Positions 1 through 7,399 are shown, numbered from the stretch's first letter. The stretch: 64,000 nt of DNA from Mycobacterium sp. GA-0227b (GCF_001499855.1 NZ_LQIK01000031.1:265017-329016), one strand, 5' to 3'. The notes: generated by a model from the letters alone, not told the origin. Program-made: numbers and translations.

Positions 1-419
1 CCGACCTCGGCGCCGTCGTCGTCGGCTGCGGGCCCGGGCCGTTCACCGGTCTGCGCGTCGGGATGGCCAGCGCCGCCGCCTTCGGGCACGCCCTCGGCGT
101 ACCGGTGCACGGCGTGTGCAGCCTCGACGCGATCGGCATTGAAAGCAGAGGCGACGGCTCGGACGTTCTTGTCGTGACCGACGCGCGCCGCCGAGAGGTG
201 TACTGGGCGCGTTACCGCGACGGGGTCCGCGTCGACGGGCCGGCGGTGAACGCGCCGGCAGACGTGCCCGGGGCCGCGGAGGTGCTCGCGCGACCGCCGG
301 TCTATCCGACCGTCGCGGGGCTGGTGCGTGCGGTCACGGACTGGACGACCGAGCCGGCGCCCCTGGTGCCGCTGTATCTGCGCCGCCCCGACGCCAAACC
401 GTCGGTCGTCGGCCGATGA
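1..419 (+). CDS. tsaB: TsaB, tRNA t6A synthesis scaffold subunit (5' truncated)
   Basis: The reading frame enters at base 3 and runs 138 codons to the TGA at 417-419, so the start lies outside the window. TsaB is a catalytically inactive ASKHA-fold paralogue of TsaD; it forms the core of the cytoplasmic complex that puts threonylcarbamoyl on A37 of ANN-decoding tRNAs. The visible part opens with the G-P-G-P-F-T-G-L-R-V-G segment typical of the family, followed by the conserved S-A-A-A-F/A-L-G stretch and a short C-terminal domain ending in a Pro/Arg-rich tail. Its stop overlaps the rimI start (ATGA), and tsaD follows, which is the usual mycobacterial operon order. Confidence 0.93.
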   Translation, partial: DLGAVVVGCGPGPFTGLRVGMASAAAFGHALGVPVHGVCSLDAIGIESRGDGSDVLVVTDARRREVYWARYRDGVRVDGPAVNAPADVPGAAEVLARPPVYPTVAGLVRAVTDWTTEPAPLVPLYLRRPDAKPSVVGR

Positions 420-868
420 ACATCGAGTACGGCCCGCTCAAGCCATCCGACGCCGGCCGGTGCGCCGAGTTGGAGGCGCAGCTGTTCGACGGTGACGACC
501 CGTGGCCGACGCGCGCATTCCTCGCCGAACTCGCCGCCAAGCACATCCGCTACGTCGCCGCACGCGACGAGGACAAGCTCGTCGGATACGCGGGAATCGC
601 GCGGCTGGGACGAAAGCAGCCCTACGAGTACGAGATTCACACAATCGGCGTCGACCCCGCCTATCAGGGGCAGGGTATCGGCCGCCGGATGCTCGCCGAA
701 CTACTCGAGCACGCGGCAGGCGGCGCGGTATTTCTGGAGGTCCGCACGGACAACGAAGCGGCGATCAAGCTCTACGAAAGCGTCGGCTTCGTCAACATCG
801 GGATACGCAAGCGCTACTATCGCGCCAGCGGCGCGGACGCCTATACGATGAGGCGCGATTCGACATGA
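416..868 (+). CDS. rimI: RimI-family protein N-acetyltransferase
   Basis: This 150-residue GNAT protein transfers acetyl from acetyl-CoA to protein N-termini; ribosomal protein S18 is the classic substrate, and mycobacterial RimI is broader. The acetyl-CoA binding loop Y-Q-G-Q-G-I-G-R-R-M is at residues 83-92, and the C-terminal N-E-A-A-I-K-L-Y-E-S-V-G-F segment is the standard GNAT motif B. It starts inside the tsaB stop and its own stop overlaps the tsaD start by ATGA, so the three genes are translationally coupled. The rimI-between-tsaB-and-tsaD arrangement is conserved in mycobacteria. Confidence 0.93.
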   Translation: MNIEYGPLKPSDAGRCAELEAQLFDGDDPWPTRAFLAELAAKHIRYVAARDEDKLVGYAGIARLGRKQPYEYEIHTIGVDPAYQGQGIGRRMLAELLEHAAGGAVFLEVRTDNEAAIKLYESVGFVNIGIRKRYYRASGADAYTMRRDST

Positions 869-1887
869 TCATCCTGGCCATCGAGAGCTCGTGTGACGAA
901 ACCGGCGTCGGGATCGCCGAATTGGGTCCTGACGGATCGGTGACGCTGCTCGCCGACGAGGTCGCATCGAGCGTCGACGAACACGCGCGGTTCGGCGGCG
1001 TCGTCCCGGAAATCGCGTCCCGCGCGCACCTGGAGGCGTTGGGCCCCACGATGCGACGCGCGCTGCAGGCGGCCGGATTGGCCAAACCCGACGTCGTCGC
1101 GGCGACGATCGGACCGGGCCTGGCGGGTGCACTGCTTGTGGGAGTGGCTGCGGCCAAAGCGTATTCGGCGGCGTGGCAGGTGCCGTTCTACGCCGTCAAC
1201 CACCTGGGCGGGCACCTGGCCGCCGACGTGTACGACCACGGCCCGCTGCCCGAGAGCGTCGGCCTGCTGGTGTCGGGCGGGCATACCAACCTGTTGCACG
1301 TGCGGTCGCTGGGCGAGCCGATCATCGAACTGGGCAGCACCGTCGACGACGCCGCAGGCGAGGCCTACGACAAGGTCGCGCGGCTGCTCGGCCTCGGGTA
1401 CCCCGGCGGCAAGGTGCTCGACGACCTTGCCCGGGAGGGGGATCGCGATGCGATCGTGTTCCCTCGCGGAATGACCGGCCCACGCGACGACCCGTATGTG
1501 TTCAGCTTCTCCGGACTCAAGACCAGTGTGGCGCGCTATGTCGAGAGCCACCCGGACGCGCCGCAGGCCGACGTGGCCGCGGGCTTCCAGGAGGCGGTCG
1601 CCGACGTGCTGACGCTCAAGGCCGTGCGCGCGTGCAACGAACTGGGAGTCAAGACGCTGTTGATCGCCGGCGGGGTGGCGGCGAACTCGCGGCTCCGGGA
1701 ACTGGCCGAGGAGCGGTGCGTCGCCAACGGGCTGACGCTGCGTATCCCGCGGCCCAGGTTGTGCACCGACAACGGCGCGATGATCGCTTCGTTCGCCGCG
1801 CACCTGATCGCTGCGGGAGCGTCGTCGTCGCCCCTGGATGCGGCCAGCGACCCGGGGCTGCCGGTGGTGCAGGGCCAAGTGGCGTGA
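865..1887 (+). CDS. tsaD: TsaD, tRNA N6-threonylcarbamoyladenosine transferase (Gcp)
   Basis: At 340 residues this is the normal TsaD length. It is the catalytic subunit that moves the threonylcarbamoyl group from TC-AMP to A37 of tRNA. The N-terminal ASKHA motif I-E-S-S-C-D-E-T is at residues 6-13. The metal-binding pair H113/H117 sits in N-H-L-G-G-H, and a third metal ligand region (D-N-G-A-M-I) is near the C-terminus. The reading frame stays open upstream into rimI, but ATG 865 is chosen because it overlaps the rimI TGA and matches the family N-terminus. It is the last gene of the t6A operon; the CIRCE element and groES follow. Confidence 0.95.
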   Translation: MIILAIESSCDETGVGIAELGPDGSVTLLADEVASSVDEHARFGGVVPEIASRAHLEALGPTMRRALQAAGLAKPDVVAATIGPGLAGALLVGVAAAKAYSAAWQVPFYAVNHLGGHLAADVYDHGPLPESVGLLVSGGHTNLLHVRSLGEPIIELGSTVDDAAGEAYDKVARLLGLGYPGGKVLDDLAREGDRDAIVFPRGMTGPRDDPYVFSFSGLKTSVARYVESHPDAPQADVAAGFQEAVADVLTLKAVRACNELGVKTLLIAGGVAANSRLRELAEERCVANGLTLRIPRPRLCTDNGAMIASFAAHLIAAGASSSPLDAASDPGLPVVQGQVA

Positions 1888-1905
1888 TCTTGTCGCAGCC
1901 CGACC

Positions 1906-1939
1906 TTGAGTGCTAGCACTCTCGTGTATAGAGTGCTAG
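1906..1939 (+). promoter_or_regulatory. groESL promoter with CIRCE operator (HrcA site)
   Basis: The sequence CTAGCACTC (1913-1921), nine bases, then GAGTGCTAG (1931-1939) is a perfect inverted repeat. It matches the CIRCE consensus with one change at each outer base. HrcA binds CIRCE and represses chaperonin genes until heat shock. A TTGAGT box (1906-1911) and a TATAGA box (1927-1932), 15 bases apart, overlap the operator, so bound HrcA would block RNA polymerase. It lies 130 bases before the groES start. Confidence 0.9.
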
Positions 1940-2068
1940 GTGGCACGCGGCCAACCCCTGCGCCGGCACCCGCGACGACGGTGCGTGGGCACGGACGCAT
2001 GCCGAACACCTGGTAACTGAGAGATCCGGGACCCCGGATCGATACCCGAACTAGTGGAGGGCTCCATC

Positions 2069-2371
2069 GTGGCGAGCGTTAACATCAAGCCACTCGAGGA
2101 CAAGATCCTCGTTCAGGCCAACGAGGCCGAGACCACGACCGCTTCCGGTCTGGTCATCCCCGACACCGCCAAGGAAAAGCCGCAGGAAGGCACCGTCGTC
2201 GCAGTCGGCCCCGGCCGCTGGGATGAGGACGGCGAGAAGCGCATCCCGCTGGACGTCTCCGAGGGCGACACCGTCATCTACAGCAAGTACGGCGGCACCG
2301 AGATCAAGTACAACGGCGAGGAGTACCTGATCCTGTCGGCTCGCGACGTGCTGGCCGTCGTCAACAAGTAA
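2069..2371 (+). CDS. groS: GroES co-chaperonin (Cpn10)
   Basis: This 100-residue protein is the heptameric lid of the GroEL chamber. The family core V-N-I-K-P-L-E-D-K-I-L-V is at the N-terminus, the mobile loop region T-T-A-S-G-L-V-I-P-D follows, and it ends with L-S-A-R-D-V-L-A-V-V. An in-frame GTG at 2054 gives five more residues, but GTG 2069 is preferred because the GTGGAGG at 2054-2060 then serves as its ribosome binding site and the product matches other mycobacterial GroES proteins. It is first in the CIRCE-controlled operon with groEL1, 104 bases upstream of it. Confidence 0.96.
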   Translation: MASVNIKPLEDKILVQANEAETTTASGLVIPDTAKEKPQEGTVVAVGPGRWDEDGEKRIPLDVSEGDTVIYSKYGGTEIKYNGEEYLILSARDVLAVVNK

Positions 2372-2382
2372 GCACCCGTGTT

Positions 2383-2425
2383 CCGCCCCGGGAATCCCCG
2401 TCTAGACGGGTGATTTCCGGGGCGG
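2383..2425 (+). promoter_or_regulatory. Compound hairpin between groES and groEL1
   Basis: Bases 2383-2396 pair with 2412-2425 as a 14-bp stem with a single G-T wobble. The loop is almost entirely a second perfect palindrome, CCCGTCTAGACGGG (2397-2410). There is no T-run after it, so it is not a standard terminator. It may be an RNA-processing or partial-termination site that sets the GroES to GroEL1 ratio; that role is inferred. Confidence 0.55.
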
Positions 2426-2475
2426 CATGCGTCCATGGGGAATTGCAGCCCGTTGAGGCGTAAGGAAAGGCAGCG

Positions 2476-4098
2476 ATGAGCAAGCAGATTGAGTTCAACG
2501 AGACTGCGCGCCGCGCAATGGAGGCCGGCGTAGACAAGCTGGCCGACGCGGTGCGGGTGACTCTGGGTCCGCGCGGCAGGAACGTCGTGCTGGCCAAGGC
2601 CTGGGGCGGGCCGACCGTCACCAACGACGGCGTGACCATCGCCCGTGAGATCGAGTTGGAAGACCCGTTCGAGAACCTCGGCGCCCAGCTGGTCAAGTCG
2701 GTCGCCACCAAGACCAACGACGTTGCAGGCGACGGCACCACCACCGCGACGGTGCTGGCGCAGTCCCTGGTCAAGGGCGGTCTGCGCAACGTCGCGGCGG
2801 GCGCCAACCCGATCGCGCTGGGTGCAGGCATCTCCAAGGCCGCCGACGCGGTGTCCAATGCGCTGTTGGCCTCGGCGACGCCGGTGTCGGACAAGAGCGG
2901 CATCGCGCAGGTCGCCACCGTCTCCTCGCGTGACCAGCAGGTGGGCGAACTGGTCGGCGAGGCGATGACCAAGGTCGGCGCCGACGGCGTCGTCTCGGTC
3001 GAGGAATCGTCGACGCTGAACACCGAATTGCAGATCACCGACGGCATCGGCTTCGACAAGGGTTACCTGTCGGCGTACTTCGTCACCGACTTCGACGCCC
3101 AGGAGGCGGTGCTCGAGGACGTGCTGGTGCTGCTGCACCGCGAGAAGATCAGCTCGCTGCCGGACCTGTTGCCGCTGCTGGAGAAGGTCGCCGAGGCGGG
3201 CAAGCCGCTCCTGATCGTCGCCGAAGACGTTGAAGGCGAGGCGCTTTCGACACTGGTGGTCAACGCGATCCGCAAGACGCTGAAGGCCGTCGCGGTCAAG
3301 GCGCCGTTCTTCGGCGACCGCCGCAAGGCGTTCCTCGACGACCTCGCCATCGTCACCGGCGGTCAGGTCGTCAACCCGGACGTCGGGCTGGTGCTGCGCG
3401 AGGTCGGCCTCGACGTGCTGGGCACGGCGCGGCGGGTGGTGGTGGACAAGGACAGCACCACGATCGTCGACGGTGGCGGCACCAAGGAGGCCATCGAGGC
3501 GCGTAAAGCGCAGCTGCGGGCCGAGATCGAAGCCAGCGACTCCGACTGGGACCGCGAGAAGCTCGAGGAGCGGTTGGCCAAACTGGCGGGCGGCGTCGCC
3601 GTCATCCAGGTCGGCGCGGCCACCGAAACCGATCTGAAGAAGCGCAAGGAGGCCGTCGAGGACGCCGTCGCGGCGGCCAAGGCGGCCGTCGAGGAGGGCA
3701 TCATCGCCGGCGGCGGTGCGGCGCTGGTCAAGGCGCGCGAGGCGCTGAACAAGCTGCGCGACAGCGTGACCGGTGACGAGCGCCTCGGCGTCGACGTGTT
3801 CGACGCCGCGCTCGCTGCACCGCTGTACTGGATCGCCACCAACGCCGGGTTCGACGGTGCGGTCGTGGTGAACAAGGTCGCCGAACTGCCCGCCGGGCAG
3901 GGCTTCAACGCCGCCACGCTGGCGTTCGGCGATCTCGCGGCCGACGGTGTCGTGGACCCGGTCAAGGTCACCCGGTCGGCGGTGCTGAACGCGGCGTCGG
4001 TGGCCCGCATGGTGCTGACGACGGAGACTGCGGTGGTCGACAAGCCGGAGGAACCGGAGGACGAGGGCCACGGCCATGGTCATCACCACCATCACTGA
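2476..4098 (+). CDS. groEL1: GroEL1 chaperonin (60 kDa) with histidine-rich tail
   Basis: The 540-residue protein is an ATP-dependent chaperonin subunit. The ATPase motif D-G-T-T-T-A-T-V-L-A-Q is near residue 85, and the G-G-G-A-A-L-V segment is in the C-terminal equatorial domain. The final dozen residues are Gly/His-rich and end in five histidines. This tail marks the groES-linked mycobacterial GroEL1, as distinct from the housekeeping GroEL2 with its Gly-Met tail. GroEL1 has been tied to mycolate synthesis during biofilm growth and to metal binding through the tail. AAGGAAAGG precedes the ATG. A strong hairpin terminator lies 14 bases after the stop. Confidence 0.96.
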   Translation: MSKQIEFNETARRAMEAGVDKLADAVRVTLGPRGRNVVLAKAWGGPTVTNDGVTIAREIELEDPFENLGAQLVKSVATKTNDVAGDGTTTATVLAQSLVKGGLRNVAAGANPIALGAGISKAADAVSNALLASATPVSDKSGIAQVATVSSRDQQVGELVGEAMTKVGADGVVSVEESSTLNTELQITDGIGFDKGYLSAYFVTDFDAQEAVLEDVLVLLHREKISSLPDLLPLLEKVAEAGKPLLIVAEDVEGEALSTLVVNAIRKTLKAVAVKAPFFGDRRKAFLDDLAIVTGGQVVNPDVGLVLREVGLDVLGTARRVVVDKDSTTIVDGGGTKEAIEARKAQLRAEIEASDSDWDREKLEERLAKLAGGVAVIQVGAATETDLKKRKEAVEDAVAAAKAAVEEGIIAGGGAALVKAREALNKLRDSVTGDERLGVDVFDAALAAPLYWIATNAGFDGAVVVNKVAELPAGQGFNAATLAFGDLAADGVVDPVKVTRSAVLNAASVARMVLTTETAVVDKPEEPEDEGHGHGHHHHH

Positions 4099-4111
4099 GT
4101 GAGCTCTACAG

Positions 4112-4146
4112 AACGCCCCCGGTCAGTCGGCCGGGGGCGTTCTTCG
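4112..4146 (+). terminator. Intrinsic terminator after groEL1
   Basis: ACGCCCCCGG (4113-4122) and CCGGGGGCGT (4131-4140) form a perfect 10-bp G/C-rich stem with an 8-base loop. It is followed by TTCTTC, a short impure U-tract of the kind often seen in mycobacteria. Confidence 0.8.
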
Positions 4147-4257
4147 TTGACGGTGCAGCTCGGCTCTTCGGTGCGGCTGCAACCTGCCGGCGAGATCGCG
4201 GTGGCTGCCAAGTCTCTCGCTCGGGCAGAGCGGACGGCGACATATACGGCTGATGCG

Positions 4258-4291
4258 TCGTTCTTAGAACGACATGTAACATGTGTACACA
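4258..4291 (+). promoter_or_regulatory. Three abutting palindromes, toxin-antitoxin operator
   Basis: Three inverted repeats lie end to end before the antitoxin ATG at 4291: TCGTTCT-T-AGAACGA (4258-4272), CATGT-A-ACATG (4273-4283) and TGTGTACACA (4282-4291). TAACAT (4277-4282) could be a -10 box, giving an almost leaderless mRNA. Phd/YefM-type antitoxins bind such palindromes to repress their own operon, so this is the probable autoregulatory operator. Confidence 0.6.
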
Positions 4292-4563
4292 TGAGTACCC
4301 ATAGTTTGCGGGATCTTCGCAGCAGTCTGGGAGCGGTTGTACGGGCGGTGGCCTCGACAGGCGAAGAAGCCATCATCACCGACAGTGGCACCGAAGTCGC
4401 GGTGATCATCAGCTTGGCCGACTACGAGCGGTTGCATGAGCACGCTGACGTCATCGACGCGCTCCGACTCCGCGAGCTACGAGCCAACTCCTTTCGCGCG
4501 GTACCTCTCGCAGAGATGCTCGACGAGCTCGGTGTCGACGCGGACGCATTCGCTGCCGGATGA
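4291..4563 (+). CDS. Phd/YefM-family antitoxin
   Basis: This 90-residue protein would neutralise the toxin encoded next to it and repress the shared promoter. The fold is suggested by the N-terminal S-L-R-D-L-R-S-S-L-G-A-V-V DNA-binding region, the E-E-A-I-I-T-D-S-G-T-E-V-A-V-I-I strand pair and L-A-D-Y-E-R-L, followed by a more variable acidic C-terminal half that would wrap the toxin. The frame is open upstream to 4099, but that extension crosses the palindromic operator and has no family resemblance, so ATG 4291 is used. It overlaps the toxin start by ATGA. Confidence 0.85.
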   Translation: MSTHSLRDLRSSLGAVVRAVASTGEEAIITDSGTEVAVIISLADYERLHEHADVIDALRLRELRANSFRAVPLAEMLDELGVDADAFAAG

Positions 4564-4811
4564 GAATCTCGTTTCACCCTGATGTACTCAAGCAATTGCA
4601 GCGGCTTCCGCGTGCTGAGTTGGAAACAGCCTTGCAGGTGGTGATCGGTCTGTCCCACGACCCGCGGCCGGTGAACGCGAAGAAACTCGTTGGAAGTCAA
4701 CGCGATTGGCGTGTGCGCTTTGGACAATACCGGGTGGTGTACTCCATCGACGATGCCGACGGCGAGGTGACGGTGTTCAACGTTGCCAAACGCAGCGACG
4801 CATATCGGTGA
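4560..4811 (+). CDS. RelE/ParE-family toxin
   Basis: The 83-residue basic protein has the compact RelE fold pattern: F-H-P-D-V-L-K-Q-L-Q-R-L-P at the N-terminus, L-V-G-S-Q-R-D-W-R-V-R-F-G-Q-Y-R-V-V-Y in the middle, and V-F-N-V-A-K-R-S-D-A-Y at the end. The W-R-V-R-x-G-x-Y-R-V-V-Y strand and the closing R-x-x-x-Y are family hallmarks. RelE members cleave mRNA in the ribosomal A site, whereas ParE members poison gyrase; this sequence looks closer to RelE. It overlaps the antitoxin gene by four bases, as in most type II pairs. Confidence 0.85.
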   Translation: MRISFHPDVLKQLQRLPRAELETALQVVIGLSHDPRPVNAKKLVGSQRDWRVRFGQYRVVYSIDDADGEVTVFNVAKRSDAYR

Positions 4812-4861
4812 GACGTGGCGCGGGCGGGTTCGGTGAACGTTCGTTCGGGTTCATGGTGAGC

Positions 4862-5701
4862 TCACGTGCCCTGCGCTGACAGCTCGCGGAAGTAATCCTC
4901 GAGAGTGCGTGGCGGCCGGCCGAGGACGGCGGTCAGCGTGACGTCGGTGCTCACAAGCCCCGCATGGTCGTAGTGGCTGAACATCGTCTTCATCGCAGGC
5001 TTGACGTCGCCGAGGTCGTTGGGATCGAGGCGTTGGGGTCGTATGGGGCGGCCCACGACGCGGCTTATCGCGTCGGCGACGTCGTAGCGATCGAGTTGAC
5101 CATCGGATGCCAACTCGTAGGTTCCGCCTACCAGTCGGTCCTCGGTGAGCGCGAGCGCGACGGCATCAGCGACGTCGCGGTAATCCACACGGGAGAAACG
5201 GGTTTCGTTCGCCCACGGCTCTGCCAGTACGCCGGTGTCGAGGATGCGCTTCCAAGACGCCGCATAGTTCTGGAAGAACAGTGCCGGTTGGAAGACGGCG
5301 TATTGCATGCCCGAGTCGTACAGCGCACGTTCAACGGGTGCCTTGGCGGCGTGATTCATCAGGTCGAGCGACGGATGGATCACCGAGGAGAACGCGAAGC
5401 GGCGCACGCCCGCGGCGCGTGCTTGCTTGACGAAGGAAACGCCGATGTCCGCTTCGTCGTCGATGAAGGCAGGCGCGATGTAGAACACCAACTCCACACC
5501 GTCCAGTGCGGCCCGCACGTCTGTGGGGTTGCTCAGATCGCCGACGCTGACTTCGCTGGCTCCCCGGTGCAGGACTTGTTGAGCCTTCTCTGGGTCATGG
5601 ATGAATCCGCGCACTCGTAGCCCTCGCGCCGCCAAGGACGTCACCACGTTTCCGGCGGCGTGTCCGGCGGCACCGACGGCAAGGACAGTCTCGGTGGTCA
5701 T
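4862..5701 (-). CDS. NmrA-like NAD(P)-binding oxidoreductase/epimerase (ECF41 partner)
   Basis: The 279-residue protein is an atypical SDR. A glycine-rich nucleotide-binding loop, V-G-A-A-G-H-A-A-G-N, is at residues 9-18, and V-S-V-G-D-L follows near residue 52. The catalytic Tyr-x-x-x-Lys of classical SDRs is not evident, as in the NmrA subgroup. It sits downstream of an ECF41 sigma factor on the same strand. ECF41 genes are known to neighbour and control one gene encoding a carboxymuconolactone decarboxylase, oxidoreductase or epimerase, so this is probably the target. Its ATG overlaps the preceding stop by ATGA. The substrate is unknown. Confidence 0.8.
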   Translation of the reverse strand: MTTETVLAVGAAGHAAGNVVTSLAARGLRVRGFIHDPEKAQQVLHRGASEVSVGDLSNPTDVRAALDGVELVFYIAPAFIDDEADIGVSFVKQARAAGVRRFAFSSVIHPSLDLMNHAAKAPVERALYDSGMQYAVFQPALFFQNYAASWKRILDTGVLAEPWANETRFSRVDYRDVADAVALALTEDRLVGGTYELASDGQLDRYDVADAISRVVGRPIRPQRLDPNDLGDVKPAMKTMFSHYDHAGLVSTDVTLTAVLGRPPRTLEDYFRELSAQGT

Positions 5702-6017
5702 TTCGGCAACTCCTTCAATGTCGAGCCACGCGGTGCAAGGCCCGCGAGATAGATCTGCTTTTGTCGGTGCAGCACCGCGAGTGTGTGGGCCAGTAGTGCG
5801 CCGAATCCGATGACGTCGGTGACGTCGTTGCGAATGGTGTAGTCGAGTCGCCCCTGTTCGAGAATGGCCTCGGCAATGTCCCAGACGCGCCGTCGGGTGG
5901 CTTGTGCTGTCTTGCTGAGGTTTTGGGGTCCTCCGTGCAGGGGCAACAGCGCGACAATCCGCGGAGGAACTCGTAATTGAAGCCGCCTACGGTCTTGTTG
6001 GCGAAGTCAACCCTCAT
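5698..6017 (-). pseudogene. Small gene between ECF41 sigma and its partner, split by a frameshift
   Basis: Two partial frames together look like one gene. Reading on the minus strand, an ATG at 6017 overlaps the end of the sigma factor gene and encodes about 20 residues up to F-L-R-G near 5959. The frame one base away then reads I-V-A-L-L-P-L-H-G-G and continues for about 85 residues to a stop overlapping the next gene's ATG at 5701. Adding one base near 5958-5961 would give one protein of about 106 residues coupled at both ends. The family is not recognised. The alternatives are a sequencing error or an 82-residue gene starting at TTG 5946. Confidence 0.5.
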
Positions 6018-7017
6018 CGCGTTCCTTCTCGATGGAGTCGTCGGTTTGTTCTTGTCGCATGTCGTGGCCCACGGCCGTGGGCTGCCAGTGCGTGAGCTTG
6101 TCGGGATTGCGAACGGCCCAGATCCGTTTGACGCGGTCGTTCGCGATGTCGAATGCGAACACCGTTACGGTGGCATCGCCGTAGCGCATTGCCAGGCCGG
6201 GTTGGCCGTTGACCGTGCATTCGACAACGGTCACGTCGGCGGGCATGGCGGCAGCGAGCGCCATGTAGTGGTGTGCGATGCGTTCGGCTCCCTCGATCGG
6301 GCGCAGCGCCGCCCGGGCGAGGCCACCGCCGTCGGCGATCGCGGTTGCGTTGGGGTCGAGAAGGCTGAGGAGGGCGTCGATGTTTTGGGATTTCCAGGCT
6401 TTCTTGAACGCCCGGACTGTGTCGGCCTGCCGGGACTGCGGAGTCGGGGCGCTCGTGTGCGTGCGAGCGCGCTGGCGCGCCGAGGAAGCCAGCTGGCGGC
6501 ATGCGCCCGCTGTGCGGCCGACGATGTCGCCGACTTCGGGAAACGAGAAACCGAACACGTCGTGCAGAATCAGCGCGACACGCTCGGCGGGAGTCATGGA
6601 TTCCAGGGTGACGAGAAATGCCATGGTGACCGACTCGTCGAGGGTGATGCGGTCAGCGGGGTCGCCGACGGTCGGGCCGGGTGTTTCGTGAGCACCGATC
6701 CAGTCGGCTGTTGCGGGCAGCGGCTCGGGAACCCATTGGCCGACATAGCGTTCCCGGCGCGCTCGGGCCGAGCCGAGTAGATCGAGGCAGATTCGACTGG
6801 TTACTGTGGTCAGCCAGCCGCCGGGAGAGTCGATGGTGTCGCGCTCTTGGGGCTCCATGGCGTACCAGCGGACGTAGGTCTCTTGCACCGCGTCCTCGGC
6901 ATCCGTCGCCGACCCCAGCAGCCGGTAGGCCAGGTTGATCAGATGGCGCCGTTCTCGCATCACCGTGGTCAAGCCGGCATCCTGGCCGTCCGGTGTCGAC
7001 ATGTCATCGGTGCTCAT
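6007..7017 (-). CDS. ECF41-group sigma factor (SigJ-like) with SnoaL-like C-terminus
   Basis: The 336-residue protein is an extracytoplasmic-function sigma factor. Region 2 (about residues 24-88) contains L-A-Y-R-L-L-G-S-A-T-D-A-E-D-A-V-Q-E-T, and region 4 (about 130-185) contains L-T-P-A-E-R-V-A-like and F-P-E-V-G-D-I-V-G-R. A SnoaL/NTF2-like domain fills residues 198-320. Three ECF41 hallmarks are visible: W-V-P-E-P-L at 95-100, D-G-G-G near 229-232 and N-P-D-K-L at 304-308. In this group the C-terminal domain replaces a separate anti-sigma factor and tunes activity. GAGGGAGA lies upstream of ATG 7017; ATG 7002 is an alternative start. Confidence 0.9.
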   Translation of the reverse strand: MSTDDMSTPDGQDAGLTTVMRERRHLINLAYRLLGSATDAEDAVQETYVRWYAMEPQERDTIDSPGGWLTTVTSRICLDLLGSARARRERYVGQWVPEPLPATADWIGAHETPGPTVGDPADRITLDESVTMAFLVTLESMTPAERVALILHDVFGFSFPEVGDIVGRTAGACRQLASSARQRARTHTSAPTPQSRQADTVRAFKKAWKSQNIDALLSLLDPNATAIADGGGLARAALRPIEGAERIAHHYMALAAAMPADVTVVECTVNGQPGLAMRYGDATVTVFAFDIANDRVKRIWAVRNPDKLTHWQPTAVGHDMRQEQTDDSIEKERDEG

Positions 7018-7399
7018 CGTGTGGCCAGTCTCCCTCGCGCAGACGTCGTCTCATCAGGGTCTCGTCTACTTCGACGAAATGCGACCGCGATATGTCAGGT
7101 TCACCCCTCGACCTGACACATCGCGGCGTCGCGTCGTCGAAGTAGGTAGAGGCACTCCGACGAAAGCGTTTACCGATGAAACCTCCACTTGACCCAGACA
7201 TCACCGCGGCAGCGGTGGCCGAAGTCCGCGGCATTTTCGCCGCCAGCGGCGACCATCGACCACGTGGCCGCGGGCTGGGCGTGCCCCGAACCACTGATCC
7301 CCAGCGACCCGGAGTTCGACCCATGCAACCCACCGCCCGAAGGTGTGTTGCGGTGCGTTCAACGGCGAATGCTGCGCCCCATCAGAAGGCGGGTTAAAG
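7018..7399. other. Intergenic region between the ECF41 gene and the doxX-like gene
   Basis: This 382-base stretch lies between divergent genes. It contains the 80-bp inverted repeat at 7066-7145, described separately. At 7176-7390 there is weak coding-like sequence on the plus strand. One frame reads from ATG 7176 for about 24 plausible residues, and after a shift near 7245 another frame reads V-A-A-G-W-A-C-P-E-P-L-I-P-S-D-P-E-F-D. This could be a decayed gene, but no family was recognised. Confidence 0.35.
7066..7145. repeat. 80-bp imperfect inverted repeat upstream of the ECF41 operon
   Basis: The outer 12 bases, CTACTTCGACGA (7066-7077), recur inverted at 7134-7145. The inner parts CCGCGAT and TGTCAGGT on the left arm match the inverted right arm, with one mismatch between them. 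About seven mismatched bases separate the outer and inner matches, and an 8-base centre (7102-7109) separates the arms. The TGTCAGG half-sites resemble the TGTCACA -35 element of ECF41 promoters but face inward, and no CGTC lies at the usual spacing. Nothing else in the window matches it. Confidence 0.7.

Noticed and set aside
502..864. In-frame extension of tsaD upstream through rimI to 502
   Set aside because: It lies inside rimI in another frame; ATG 865 overlaps the rimI stop and gives the normal TsaD N-terminus.
2278..4095. 605-codon open frame antisense to groEL1
   Set aside because: High-GC codon periodicity leaves long antisense frames; the product is Arg/His/Gln-rich with no family pattern, and the sense strand is clearly GroEL1.
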